Part shown: positions 43,981 through 52,299 of the stretch, in pieces
Layout of the letters: the number at the start of each line of letters is the position of its first letter
Numbering within the stretch: the first letter of the stretch is position 1
From: JBCDCY01 sp039180875
GTDB lineage: Bacteria > Pseudomonadota > Alphaproteobacteria > Rhodobacterales > Rhodobacteraceae
DNA: 64,000 nt
Direction of reading: 5' to 3'
Assembly (NCBI GenBank): GCA_039180875.1
Contig: JBCDCY010000001.1
Coordinates: forward strand, 1,054,001 to 1,118,000
The notes under the pieces: model-generated
What the model was told of the DNA's origin: nothing
The model's database searches: none
The model's input: the letters and a program-made list of their open reading frames with translations, nothing else
Program-made: the position numbers and the translations under genes

Positions 43981-45326
43981 TGGCGGTCGAGACCAAGGTT
44001 CGGCGGCTGCCGCGGGACACCGGCGCCTCTGGCTGGAACGCGATCCTGCCGCCCCGCACGCCGTCGCCGACGCTGGAGGGTGCGACGACCGCCGATGTGC
44101 TGGTGATCGGTGCGGGTATCGCGGGGCTCGCGGCGGCGCGGCGGCTCCGCCAGCTCGACGATGGCCTGCGGATCGCGCTCCTCGATGCGGTGCGCGTCGG
44201 TGAGGGGCCGGCGGGGCGCAATTCCGGCTGCATGATCGACCTGCCGCATGATCTGTCGTCCTCGAACTACGGCGGTGCGCTGGACAAAGATCGGGCGCAG
44301 ATCGCGGCCAACCGCGCCGCCATCGACTTCGCCTCCTCCGCCGCCGAGGAATTCGGTCTGCCGGAGGAGGCGCTCCGTCGCGTTGGCAAGGTGAACGGTG
44401 CGGCGACGGCGAAGGGCGCGCGGCACAATGCCGACTATGCACGCCATCTGACGGCGCTCGGAGAGGCGCACGAGACGCTGGACGCGGCCGCGATGCAGGC
44501 GCTCACGGGGACGGATTACTATCGGGAGGGTCTTTTCACCCCCGGCGCGGCGATCCTGCAGCCGGCAATCTACGTCCGCGGCCTAGCCGACGGGCTTCGC
44601 GGTGCGGGCGTAGCGCTGCACGAGGGCTCGCCCGTCACGGCGCTGGTCCGCGACGGCGCCACCTTGACCGCGCAGACGCCCGGGGGATCCGTCGCCGCGC
44701 CGCGCGTCATCCTTGCCGTGAACGGCCATGCCGAGAGCTTCGGCTTCTTCGCAGGCCGGCTCGCCCACGTCTGCACCTATGCCTCGATGACGCGCGCGCT
44801 GACGGCGGAGGAATGCGCCCGCCTCGGCGGTGCCCCAGACTGGGCGCTGACGCCGGCCGACCCGCTCGGCACCACCGTGCGGCGCGTGGCGGGCATCGGC
44901 GGGCACCGGATCGTAGTGCGCAATCGCTTCACGTTCGATCCGTCGCTGGAGGTCGACGAGGCCCGGCTCGACCGCATGGCCGCGACCCATCGCCGGAGCT
45001 TCGAGGCCCGCTTTCCGATGCTCCGCGAGGTAGCGATGGAGCATGTCTGGGCCGGGCGCCTCTGCCTCTCCCGCAACGACGCCCCGGCCTTTGGTGAGAT
45101 AGATGCGGGGCTCTTCGCCGCCTGCTGCCAGAACGGCCTCGGCCTCGCCCGCGGCACCCATGCCGGGATGGCCGCGGCCGAGCTGGCGCTCGACCAGTCA
45201 GGCGACGCGGCGCGGAGAGAACTCTCCCAGGCACCGCCAAGGCCGCTCCCGCCCAAGCCCATCGCCTGGGCCGGCGCCACGGCCCGCATCCGCTGGGGCG
45301 AGCTCAGCGCGGGCCGAGAGCTGTAG
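43980..45326 (+). CDS. FAD-dependent amine oxidoreductase (DAO/sarcosine oxidase-like)
   Basis: A 448-residue flavoprotein with an N-terminal FAD fold (DVLVIGAGIAGLAAARRL, about residues 41-58), the motif GPAGRNSGCMIDLPHDL, and a C-terminal CCQNGLGLARGTHAGMAAAEL FAD-closing motif. The family oxidises secondary or tertiary amines and D-amino acids. The ATG at 43980 overlaps the MttB stop (TGATG). It is the last gene of the operon and would act on the demethylated amine in the proposed pathway. Confidence 0.85.
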   Translation: MAVETKVRRLPRDTGASGWNAILPPRTPSPTLEGATTADVLVIGAGIAGLAAARRLRQLDDGLRIALLDAVRVGEGPAGRNSGCMIDLPHDLSSSNYGGALDKDRAQIAANRAAIDFASSAAEEFGLPEEALRRVGKVNGAATAKGARHNADYARHLTALGEAHETLDAAAMQALTGTDYYREGLFTPGAAILQPAIYVRGLADGLRGAGVALHEGSPVTALVRDGATLTAQTPGGSVAAPRVILAVNGHAESFGFFAGRLAHVCTYASMTRALTAEECARLGGAPDWALTPADPLGTTVRRVAGIGGHRIVVRNRFTFDPSLEVDEARLDRMAATHRRSFEARFPMLREVAMEHVWAGRLCLSRNDAPAFGEIDAGLFAACCQNGLGLARGTHAGMAAAELALDQSGDAARRELSQAPPRPLPPKPIAWAGATARIRWGELSAGREL

Positions 45327-45635
45327 GTAGGGCGCCCATCGCGTTCCTCTGCGCCCGTCGGCCCAAGTTGCCGCGCAAGGGCTGAACCGCCTCCACGAAA
45401 GCCGCGGAAGGACGCGATTTCCTACGCGGAACGTGCAAGAGTGAAGGGAGAGTTGGTGCCCAGGAGAAGCACCGAACTTTGATCTCATAGCTGCTCATAG
45501 GTTCTCAAAATTGCATAAAATCAATTATTTGTTGACGAGCCGATTTTCGGCAGAGAACATAGTGATCCCTCAGTCCACCCTTTTCGGGGTGGACCAGCCG
45601 GGGGTCTCAAGTTCCGCCTCGAAAGGGGGACTCAG
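45327..45635. other. Junction region before the integrase
   Basis: 309 bases with no gene. GC content falls across it, with an AT-rich stretch at about 45500-45545. It contains a 14-base piece identical in form to the 3' end of many tRNA-Leu genes (next entry) but no complete tRNA. The boundary between native chromosome and mobile element probably lies here. Confidence 0.5.
45454..45467 (-). other. Candidate attachment-site remnant resembling a tRNA-Leu 3' end
   Basis: Read on the minus strand, the bases give TCTCCTGGGCACCA, the usual acceptor-stem end plus CCA of bacterial tRNA-Leu. The rest of the tRNA is absent, and the T-loop region does not fit a functional tRNA. Integrases of this type often use tRNA 3' ends, so this may be one end of an integrated element. 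Weak evidence. Confidence 0.3.
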
Positions 45636-46787
45636 GTGAAAATCAACGCGCTGACCCAACTCAAGGTGAAGAGCCTTCCGGCCGGGAAGCACAGCGATGG
45701 TCAAGGCCTGTGGCTGGTCAAGCGCGACCCGCAGATGGGCAAGTGGGTGCTGCGATACAACGTCCATGGTCGACGGCGCGAGATGGGCCTTGGACGCTGG
45801 CCGGATGTATCGATCAAGGAAGCCCGAGATCGCTCCGCTCAGGCGAGGTATCAACTCCGCGACGGCGTCGATCCGATCACCGCGCGCGCCAAACAGCGCG
45901 CCACCATGCGCCGCCTTACGGTCAAGGAAGCGATCGACGGCTGCTTTGCGGCTCGTCAGGCGGACTTGAAGCGGGACGGCGAAGCCGGGCGTTGGATGTC
46001 GCCGCTTAGGGTCCACATCATTCCAAAGCTGGGGCGCTACCCGATCGAGGACATCGACCAGCACGTCCTCAAAGAGACACTTGGGCCGATCTGGCACAAA
46101 AAGCCGCAGGCGGCGGTGAAGGCGCTCAACCGGATCGGCTTAGCCTTGAAACATGCGGCCGCCCTCGGCCTGGAGGTCGACCTGCAGGCGACGATGAAAG
46201 CGCGGGCCCTGCTCGGCAAGCAGCGCCACACCGTCAAGCACCATCCCTCCCTCCCCTACCAAGAAGCCCCCGCCTTCTACAGCTGGCTGAAGACCAAGCC
46301 AGGGGTCGCGGCGCTGGCGTTGCGGTTCTTGATGCTGACGGTGGCGCGCACGTCCGAGGTGCGCCTGGCAACCTTTGATGAGATCGAGGGCGATGTCTGG
46401 ACGCTCGTGCCCGCGCGTACCAAAGCGGGGATTGAGCACAAGGTCCCGCTAACCGACGCAGCTTCAGAGATAGTCGAGGTCGCCAGAGCTTCGACAGACG
46501 GCCCCTATCTGTTCCCATCCTATCGCGGAAAGCCGATTTCAGACGCGGCGATGTCAGCCTTCATGAAACGCGAGGGCTTTGAAGCGAGGCCGCATGGCTT
46601 CCGGGCGACGTTTCGCACCTGGGTGGAGGAGCAGACAGATACGCCATTCGAGGTGAAGGAGGCGTGCCTCGGGCATGTAGTGGATGATGGAGTCGTTCGG
46701 GCGTATCAGCGGTCTGATCGCTTGGGCCCGCGCAGAATACTGCTCGAAGGATGGACGTGCAGCCTAGCCGGAGGTCACCAATTCTGA
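45636..46787 (+). CDS. Tyrosine-recombinase integrase
   Basis: A 383-residue phage/island integrase with an N-terminal DUF4102-like arm domain (SDGQGLWLVKRDPQMGKWVLRYNV, MGLGRWPDVSIKEAR) and a C-terminal catalytic domain. Visible catalytic residues: Arg in LTVARTSEVR, Lys in PARTKAG, the HGFRATF box, and the H-x-x region LGHVVDDGVVRAYQRSD with the tyrosine. The GTG start follows GGGGGA. It faces the AT-rich cargo downstream and sits beside a possible att fragment. Confidence 0.92.
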   Translation: MKINALTQLKVKSLPAGKHSDGQGLWLVKRDPQMGKWVLRYNVHGRRREMGLGRWPDVSIKEARDRSAQARYQLRDGVDPITARAKQRATMRRLTVKEAIDGCFAARQADLKRDGEAGRWMSPLRVHIIPKLGRYPIEDIDQHVLKETLGPIWHKKPQAAVKALNRIGLALKHAAALGLEVDLQATMKARALLGKQRHTVKHHPSLPYQEAPAFYSWLKTKPGVAALALRFLMLTVARTSEVRLATFDEIEGDVWTLVPARTKAGIEHKVPLTDAASEIVEVARASTDGPYLFPSYRGKPISDAAMSAFMKREGFEARPHGFRATFRTWVEEQTDTPFEVKEACLGHVVDDGVVRAYQRSDRLGPRRILLEGWTCSLAGGHQF

Positions 46788-46972
46788 GAGCGCTGTCTTG
46801 GGAAATCAGGGGGGCGCGAATTCAAACCCGGCCAATCTGAGCAATAACTCGACGTGGTTAGAAGAAAACAAGCCGAGTATTGTTTTTGATTTGCCTCTCT
46901 GATCAAGGTCCAGATAGAGACTGTTCAGGTTCTATCTGGAAACCACTTTCCCGGATTGGAAGCGGCTTCGAT

Positions 46973-47506
46973 TCAGGCGCAGCACATCAAGTGGTCAACG
47001 CAGTCAGATAGATCGTGGTTGTTCACAAGGTGGATTTCGGCAGCCGCCAAAGTCTCACCGATACCCAGTTCTCGGATTTCCAACAGGTCACGTTCATGGA
47101 CTGATTGAGAATGCAGGGGTCGAGAAGACCGACGAACAAGTCTGCTTAATCTGACCGATCTGTCTGTGTGAACAGCTACTACTCGAATTTGGCACCCAAA
47201 CACTGATCGAAGGTACGCCACCTCTTCCGGACAGCAGACAGCATCGAGGACCGTTAGCTCATGACCTGAACATTGCGCCAAGATCTCATCTTTACTCAAG
47301 ATTGCCGGCCCCGCTATTCCATATCTGCCCCGTAATGACAGTCTAGCAGTCTTCTCGGCCATGGCCCCTTCGCCAAAGCCATGCTCCACCGCAAAACGAC
47401 GAATATTTTTCCCAATATAGACGTAGCCGCAGCCGTGCATTGCGACCATCCTATTACAGATTGAAGTCTTTCCAGTTCCAGATAGCCCACAAAGAGCAAA
47501 AATCAT
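46973..47506 (-). CDS. Small P-loop kinase/NTPase, AT-rich cargo
   Basis: A 177-residue protein starting directly with a Walker A, MIFALCGLSGTGKTSICNRM (residues 1-20). Other features are ELTVLDAVCCPEEVAYLRS (Walker B/substrate region) and RVVAVHTDRSVRLSRLVRRSSRP (lid-like Arg stretch), the layout of dephospho-CoA kinase or nucleoside-kinase folds. The substrate is unknown. GC is clearly lower than the surrounding chromosome. It lies on the same strand as the TPR protein gene, 41 bases downstream of that gene's stop, probably as an operon. Confidence 0.65.
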   Translation of the reverse strand: MIFALCGLSGTGKTSICNRMVAMHGCGYVYIGKNIRRFAVEHGFGEGAMAEKTARLSLRGRYGIAGPAILSKDEILAQCSGHELTVLDAVCCPEEVAYLRSVFGCQIRVVAVHTDRSVRLSRLVRRSSRPLHSQSVHERDLLEIRELGIGETLAAAEIHLVNNHDLSDCVDHLMCCA

Positions 47507-47547
47507 CTTCTCAGTTCCCCTGAATTGAAGTTAACAATCAGACGTGC

Positions 47548-48834
47548 TCAGTTTTTTGCTATCAGGGCTTTAATGCCTTCTTTCACAGAGACTGTTTTCT
47601 TATACTGGTACGGGGCATCTTCAAGAGTTCGATATCTCAGTGCATCTTTAATTCCCTCGAGCCCCTTTTTGAGAAATTCTTCTCCAACAAACACGGCCTG
47701 CCCGAAGGCTAATCTTGTATCTGCTTTATTTTTCTGCAGCATTGCCCATTCATAAGGAGCATTCTCTTCAGTCCAATATTTCTCTGCTTCAGAGTACAAT
47801 CTTATCGCCTCAGACACGAAATCAGCCCGTGGCTCAATCTTTATACGTTGCTTAAATACGTTACCCAGGTTATTCAATGATTTGGGATATGACTGAAATT
47901 CACTAATCAGAGAGCTATCTTCGGGGATTTTTATCTCCTTAAGAACTGTTTCAGCCTCATTTAATTCTTCAATTTTCCCGCTATTTTCGAATTTTCTCAC
48001 CAATGTAATCGCAAGGTTGTTTGATATCTCAATATTTCTTCTTGTTTCTTTTAAAAGGCACTGACGAAATTTCTTTTCGGCAAGATCAAGAAATTCTGGT
48101 TCGTTACGCTCGCCAATTCTGCGCTGGCAAACACCAATCAAAATATCAATATATTCCAAGCTCAACCTAGTATGCGGGTGCCTATTTATTAGATTTTGTA
48201 ATAGTCTAAGATTCTCTTTGAGCAATACTGTATCATCATCTCGTGTCGCGTACTCTTGTTCCATTTCAGCCAAAAGCACAATTAAAGCTGGGCTCAAGTG
48301 TTCTCCATATTCGTTTTCAGCCTGACGACAAAGCCGTTGAACCGCACTCCTATCGCCCTCATTCGCAAATGCAAGATATCCAGTTTGGAAGTAATCAAAT
48401 ATCAGTTCCCCCGTGTAATTCTCTGGAAGCAGGCGATCAGTAATAATTTCATGAATTTCACTATGTGCCTCTCGGTATTTTCTTTGGGCAATTAATGATT
48501 CTAAATTGCTAAGGGTTACACTAAGCTTCTGAAAAGACTCAGAAACCTGAGCAGTAATATTCTCAAGCTTCGAGTAGCGTCCCTGTCTCATGTGGTCTTG
48601 AATATCTAATTCTATAACTAATCGTTCAATTAATTTTGAAATATTTTCGGCAGAAATACTATGAATCTGACTATCTTTAAAAAAGCTTTTCAATTGATCA
48701 GTCGGTATTTTGAGTGCTTGAGACAACGAGTAAATGAAGTCTTCAGCACCAACACGACCGTTTTCCATTGTGATGTTAACTATAAGATCGCGGCCTGCAG
48801 CCAGACTATGGTTTTCTGCTCTTACGAGTAACAT
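47548..48834 (-). CDS. TPR-like helical protein, probably the C-terminal part of a split membrane-anchored protein
   Basis: A 428-residue, mostly helical protein with TPR-type repeats in residues 130-420 (LAITLVRKFENSGKIEELNEAE, SLNNLGNVFKQR). Near its start is the motif HSLAAGRDLIVNI, which matches SVAAGRDAYVNM at the end of the overlapping upstream gene. The two frames overlap by 29 bases. Membrane proteins with a short helix, AAGRD-type motifs and TPRs are familiar as one polypeptide, so a frameshift is likely. Strongly AT-rich compared with flanking DNA. Confidence 0.6.
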   Translation of the reverse strand: MLLVRAENHSLAAGRDLIVNITMENGRVGAEDFIYSLSQALKIPTDQLKSFFKDSQIHSISAENISKLIERLVIELDIQDHMRQGRYSKLENITAQVSESFQKLSVTLSNLESLIAQRKYREAHSEIHEIITDRLLPENYTGELIFDYFQTGYLAFANEGDRSAVQRLCRQAENEYGEHLSPALIVLLAEMEQEYATRDDDTVLLKENLRLLQNLINRHPHTRLSLEYIDILIGVCQRRIGERNEPEFLDLAEKKFRQCLLKETRRNIEISNNLAITLVRKFENSGKIEELNEAETVLKEIKIPEDSSLISEFQSYPKSLNNLGNVFKQRIKIEPRADFVSEAIRLYSEAEKYWTEENAPYEWAMLQKNKADTRLAFGQAVFVGEEFLKKGLEGIKDALRYRTLEDAPYQYKKTVSVKEGIKALIAKN

Positions 48835-49021
48835 CGGTATTCATATTAACATAAGCGTCTCGACCTGCGGCAACACTCCGATCGACTGCAGATACGGCCT
48901 TGTCTCGCATTAAGAACTTCACCAGCGTCCAGATCGCCACTCCTACAGCCGTGACCCCTGCACCGAACACAGCAAGGAGCTTCAGTCCATCCTCAGCCGC
49001 TAGAAATTCAAGTAGTTCCAT
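48806..49021 (-). CDS. Short membrane-anchored protein, probably the N-terminal part of the split TPR protein
   Basis: A 71-residue protein with one membrane helix (about residues 14-37, LAVFGAGVTAVGVAIWTLVKFLM) and a tail containing DRSVAAGRDAYVNMNTD. A GGGGGC site precedes the ATG. The tail stops at TAG just where the next frame opens; the next frame repeats the AAGRD motif. Either two coupled genes or one gene broken by a +1-type frameshift. Confidence 0.6.
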   Translation of the reverse strand: MELLEFLAAEDGLKLLAVFGAGVTAVGVAIWTLVKFLMRDKAVSAVDRSVAAGRDAYVNMNTDVTRKSRKP

Positions 49022-49293
49022 GGAAAGCCCCCATCTTCTCCGTCTCGACCCTCGTAGCGCTATGTGTTCATCTTTCGCATTGGTCTATGCTTGTGCTTTG
49101 AAAAAGCTGTGCTCTGATTATGGCTATGTCAAGCTCGTTGGGTGCAATGACCGCTGTGGGATTATTCAGTAACACCTTCCAGGAACCAAGGGGAAGCACA
49201 GAAGCCCGCTTCCTGCAGGTCTATTCCCTGCATCGGGCTGCGCATTGCGAGCAAGCTGACATGGCAGGACAGACTTCCCGAACCGGCTAGCAC
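49022..49293. other. Gap between AT-rich cargo and the serine-recombinase module
   Basis: 272 bases in which I see no gene, tRNA or clear repeat. GC rises towards the right side. It may include the boundary between the two mobile modules. Confidence 0.4.
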
Positions 49294-50763
49294 TCACCGC
49301 ATCGTCAGCCGTGATAAAAGTTCGAGGAGTGGTCCGTTCTGGGTCACCAAAGGGGTAAGCTCGGCAAAATCGCGGCTGGTGAGCCAGGAATATGGCTCCA
49401 GCACTGGGCGGTTGGCCGAGACGGTGCGGTTCGAGAAGCTGTTTTCGACCAGGCAGCGCTTTTCGTCGGGTTCGAGCCGGATATGAAGCTCTGCAAGGCT
49501 GGTGATCAGTTCGAGAAACTTCTCGAGCAGAGCGTCTGAGAGGTCCGATTGCGCGGCGGACGCGCGCGCTTCTTGCAGGGCTGCGAGGTCGATCTTGAGC
49601 TGTCGCTTCCGATCGTCGTGCTCCCTGCGATCGAGGGCGCCGTCGAGCAGCAGATCAGTCAGCCGCGCAAGGCGCTCGGTCGTCTGGGCGATCCTGAGAT
49701 CGATGGACTGGAGGTGCTCGCGGCGCTGGTCTTTGTCGAGCCAGGCCTGCCAGTCACGCAGCAGGTCGGCCGCATCGTCAGGGGCGAGCTGCAGGCGTTT
49801 GTAGGCGGCGACGATCTCCGCCTCGAGGCGGTCTTCGCGCACCGTGTTGGTCGGGCAGTCCGGGCGCTGGCAGCGGTAGTAGACGTGGCCCTTCTGGCGC
49901 TCGGGGATCATGCTGGTCTGGCAGCCGGCGCAGCGGAAGAGGCCCCGGTAGAGGTGGTTGTGCCGGGTGACCTTCTTCCCTGCCTTGCCTCTTTTGATCT
50001 CCTGGACCTGACGGAAGGTCTGGGCCGAGGTGATCGGCTCGTGCACGCCATCGTAGGTGTCGCCGGTGCGTTTGATCTCGATCAGGCCGCAGTAGAAGGG
50101 GTTGTTGAGGATGGTCTCGATGCCGTGCTTGGAGACCGGCTTGCCAGCGTGGTTGCGCAGGCCACGCCGGGCCATCTCGGCCTGGAGCGTGGGGATCGAG
50201 TAGCGCCCGCTGGCGTAGAGCTCGAAGACCTGGCGCACGAGCGGGGCTTTCTCGGGGCACGGTGCCTTCGGCTGGCCCCGGCCGTTGTCCCGGTAGCCAA
50301 TCGGCGCCCGGAAAGGATAGAGCCCCTGCTTCAGGCGCCCGCGCAGGCCCTTGATGGTCTCCTCGCGCAGATTGAAGATGTAGTCCTCGGCGATCACCGC
50401 CTGCAGGTTGGCCGCTAGCCGACCGCCACGGGAGCTGTAGTCGAGGCCCTCACCGGCGAAGTGGATCTCCACCCCGCGGGTCGGCAGCTCCGAGACTCTG
50501 GACCAGTCCGTCATGTTCCGGGCCGAGCGGTCGATCTTGTGCATAATGAGCGCGTCCGCCTTGCCGCGCCGCAACTGGCGCAGCATGTCGTTGAAGACCG
50601 GCCGCCCGCCTTTGGCAGCCGTCTCCATCTCGGCGAACCAGGCGACGATCGTGATCTGGCGGGACGCGGCAAATTCCGCGATCGCATCGCGTTGTGCATC
50701 GAGTGAGACGCCTTCACCCTGCTTCTGGGTGGAGACGCGGATGTAGCCAAATCCGGTCTTCAT
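49294..50763 (-). CDS. Large serine recombinase
   Basis: A 489-residue site-specific recombinase. The resolvase catalytic domain begins GYIRVSTQKQGEGVSLDAQRD with the catalytic serine in RVST (about residue 11), with HKIDRSARN (about 96). Then come a recombinase domain (PFRAPIGYRDNGRG, SKHGIETILNNPFYCG) and a zinc ribbon (RCAGCQTSMIPE … YRCQRPDCPTN), followed by a coiled segment. Such enzymes move integrative elements. It lies eight bases downstream of a 47-residue gene on the same strand. Confidence 0.93.
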   Translation of the reverse strand: MKTGFGYIRVSTQKQGEGVSLDAQRDAIAEFAASRQITIVAWFAEMETAAKGGRPVFNDMLRQLRRGKADALIMHKIDRSARNMTDWSRVSELPTRGVEIHFAGEGLDYSSRGGRLAANLQAVIAEDYIFNLREETIKGLRGRLKQGLYPFRAPIGYRDNGRGQPKAPCPEKAPLVRQVFELYASGRYSIPTLQAEMARRGLRNHAGKPVSKHGIETILNNPFYCGLIEIKRTGDTYDGVHEPITSAQTFRQVQEIKRGKAGKKVTRHNHLYRGLFRCAGCQTSMIPERQKGHVYYRCQRPDCPTNTVREDRLEAEIVAAYKRLQLAPDDAADLLRDWQAWLDKDQRREHLQSIDLRIAQTTERLARLTDLLLDGALDRREHDDRKRQLKIDLAALQEARASAAQSDLSDALLEKFLELITSLAELHIRLEPDEKRCLVENSFSNRTVSANRPVLEPYSWLTSRDFAELTPLVTQNGPLLELLSRLTMR

Positions 50764-50771
50764 AGACTGTG

Positions 50772-50915
50772 TCAGCGGTCTTCAGACTCTACCAAATCCT
50801 CGGAATTTGGCGACTCCGGCTCCTCCGCCCAGGGCCAGGATCCCTCCCGGCGCATGCGCTCGTAGACCCGTTTGCAAAGCTCCAAGTGCCGGCGCAGATG
50901 TTCGCGTTTGTCCAT
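50772..50915 (-). CDS. 47-residue leader protein of the serine-recombinase gene
   Basis: A short frame beginning MDKREHLRRHLELCKRVYERM, then a Trp/Pro/Glu-rich acidic tail (SWPWAEEPESPNSEDLVE). A GGGGG site lies before the ATG, and the stop is eight bases before the recombinase start, so the two are coupled. The helical, charged N-terminus could bind DNA or protein; it might be a recombination directionality factor or a small regulator. No family assigned. Confidence 0.6.
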   Translation of the reverse strand: MDKREHLRRHLELCKRVYERMRREGSWPWAEEPESPNSEDLVESEDR

Positions 50916-50960
50916 ATGCCCCCAGCATACGCGCCTGCTCTCTTCCGCCTAGCAGTCAGC

Positions 50961-52130
50961 TCATCGGCCCTGGTGATATGGTGGATACATGGAGGCGGAG
51001 AATGGGCGGAGGCGTTCGCCGCGGTGCATGAGCCAGATGGCGGCGCGGTGGTTGGGCTGGGTCTGCAGATCCCGGGCGGAGAAGGGTGGCAAGAGCGTCT
51101 CGAAGAGCGGCGCGTCCTTGGCGCCGAGGCGGAAGACGACGAGGCTGCCGACATTGCCGAGGATGGCGTCGCGGATCTCCGGATTGGTCTGGGAGAGATG
51201 CTGGTGGGCGAGGATGAGGCCGAGGCCGTACTTGCGGGCCTCCGACAGCAGGCCGGCGAAGGACTTGGTCGTGAGGTTGTGGAACTCGTCGACGTAGAGG
51301 AAGAACGGGGCCCGCGCGGCCGGCGGCAAACCGTGGCGGGTGAAGGCCGCCTGCATCAGTGTCGAGGTGATGAGCCCGCCGAGGATGTTGGAGATGTCGG
51401 CGCCGAGCCTGCCCTTGGCGAGGTTCACGATCAGCTGGCCCCCGCTGTCCATGAGGGGTCGGAAGCGGAGCGGCTCCGTCGGCTCGCAGAGCGCGGTGCG
51501 GACCGTCGGGTTGGCCAGGATCGCGCCGATCTTGTTGGCCACCGGGGAGACGCCGTCGGCGCTCGATTGGTAGTTGAGCTTGGGATACTCCTCCTTCCAG
51601 AAGAAGCGCACCTGGGGATCGATGAGCTCCGCCACCACCTGCCGGCGGAACCCCGGATAGACGAAGAGTTTTAGGAGATCCCGCAGATCGGCCGCCGGCT
51701 GCTCCAGGAGCGCCAGGACACCGTAGCGGAGGAGATGCTCCATCCGCGCGCCCCAGGCATCCGGCCACTGCTTCTTCAGAGTCTCAATGAGGCCGGAGGC
51801 AACGAGTGGGCGGTAGCCGGGCGCGACGCGCTTCAGGGGGTTGTATCCGAGCGGGCAGCCGGGATCTGCCACGTCCCAGTAGAGGTGCGGGGTCGGGAGG
51901 CGGCGGTGCAGGTCCTCGGCCAGGTCACCGTGGGGATCGATCAGGCAGAAGCCGGTGCCATTGCGCGCATCCTGCCAAGCGAGGTTCAGCAGCAGCGTCG
52001 ACTTCCCCGTCCCGGTCTGGCCGATGAGGTAGAGGTGCAGCAGCCGATCGGCCGGATCGATGCCGAAGGGCGTGGGATCTTCATAGCGGTGATAGGCCAG
52101 GCCAAGGATGCGGCGGGCGCGTGGTATCAT
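50961..52130 (-). CDS. TraG/HerA-like DNA-transfer ATPase
   Basis: A 389-residue P-loop ATPase: Walker A LIGQTGTGKSTLLLN (about residues 31-45), DPHGDLAEDLHRRLP, Walker B FFLYVDEFHNLTT (about 278-290), and a LAHQHLSQTNPEIRDAILGN segment. This matches the DUF87/TraM-recognition group of type IV secretion coupling-protein-like ATPases. The start at 52130 (MIPRARRILGL) is the first good methionine. It lacks N-terminal membrane helices, and no relaxase or mating-pair genes are nearby, so it may serve a mobilisable element. Confidence 0.8.
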   Translation of the reverse strand: MIPRARRILGLAYHRYEDPTPFGIDPADRLLHLYLIGQTGTGKSTLLLNLAWQDARNGTGFCLIDPHGDLAEDLHRRLPTPHLYWDVADPGCPLGYNPLKRVAPGYRPLVASGLIETLKKQWPDAWGARMEHLLRYGVLALLEQPAADLRDLLKLFVYPGFRRQVVAELIDPQVRFFWKEEYPKLNYQSSADGVSPVANKIGAILANPTVRTALCEPTEPLRFRPLMDSGGQLIVNLAKGRLGADISNILGGLITSTLMQAAFTRHGLPPAARAPFFLYVDEFHNLTTKSFAGLLSEARKYGLGLILAHQHLSQTNPEIRDAILGNVGSLVVFRLGAKDAPLFETLLPPFSARDLQTQPNHRAAIWLMHRGERLRPFSASMYPPYHQGR

Positions 52131-52299
52131 GGGGATAGTATCTCGCCTCAGGCCAGACCCGGCTAGCAGCCACCGCATCGCCCGCGGCGATGGCGTGGCC
52201 GGCACCGATGGCACCGACCGTCTGCTGCATCTGGGAGCGCCGTCCGTGGAGCGCGCGGGATGTCCCCGTCGCGCGTGCTCCAGCGGAGGGAGATGCCAG

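Noticed and set aside
42322..44442. A 706-codon minus-strand open frame under the MttB-type and FAD genes
   Set aside because: Low-complexity Arg/His-rich translation and no ribosome site; the opposite strand holds recognised enzymes with catalytic motifs.
45327..45635. Complete tRNA-Leu gene at the integrase
   Set aside because: Only the acceptor-end-like bases are present. No anticodon arm or D-arm can be folded.
48806..48834. Classic -1 programmed frameshift signal
   Set aside because: The change of frame is of the +1 type, and the A-rich run does not form an X XXY YYZ heptamer in the right phase.
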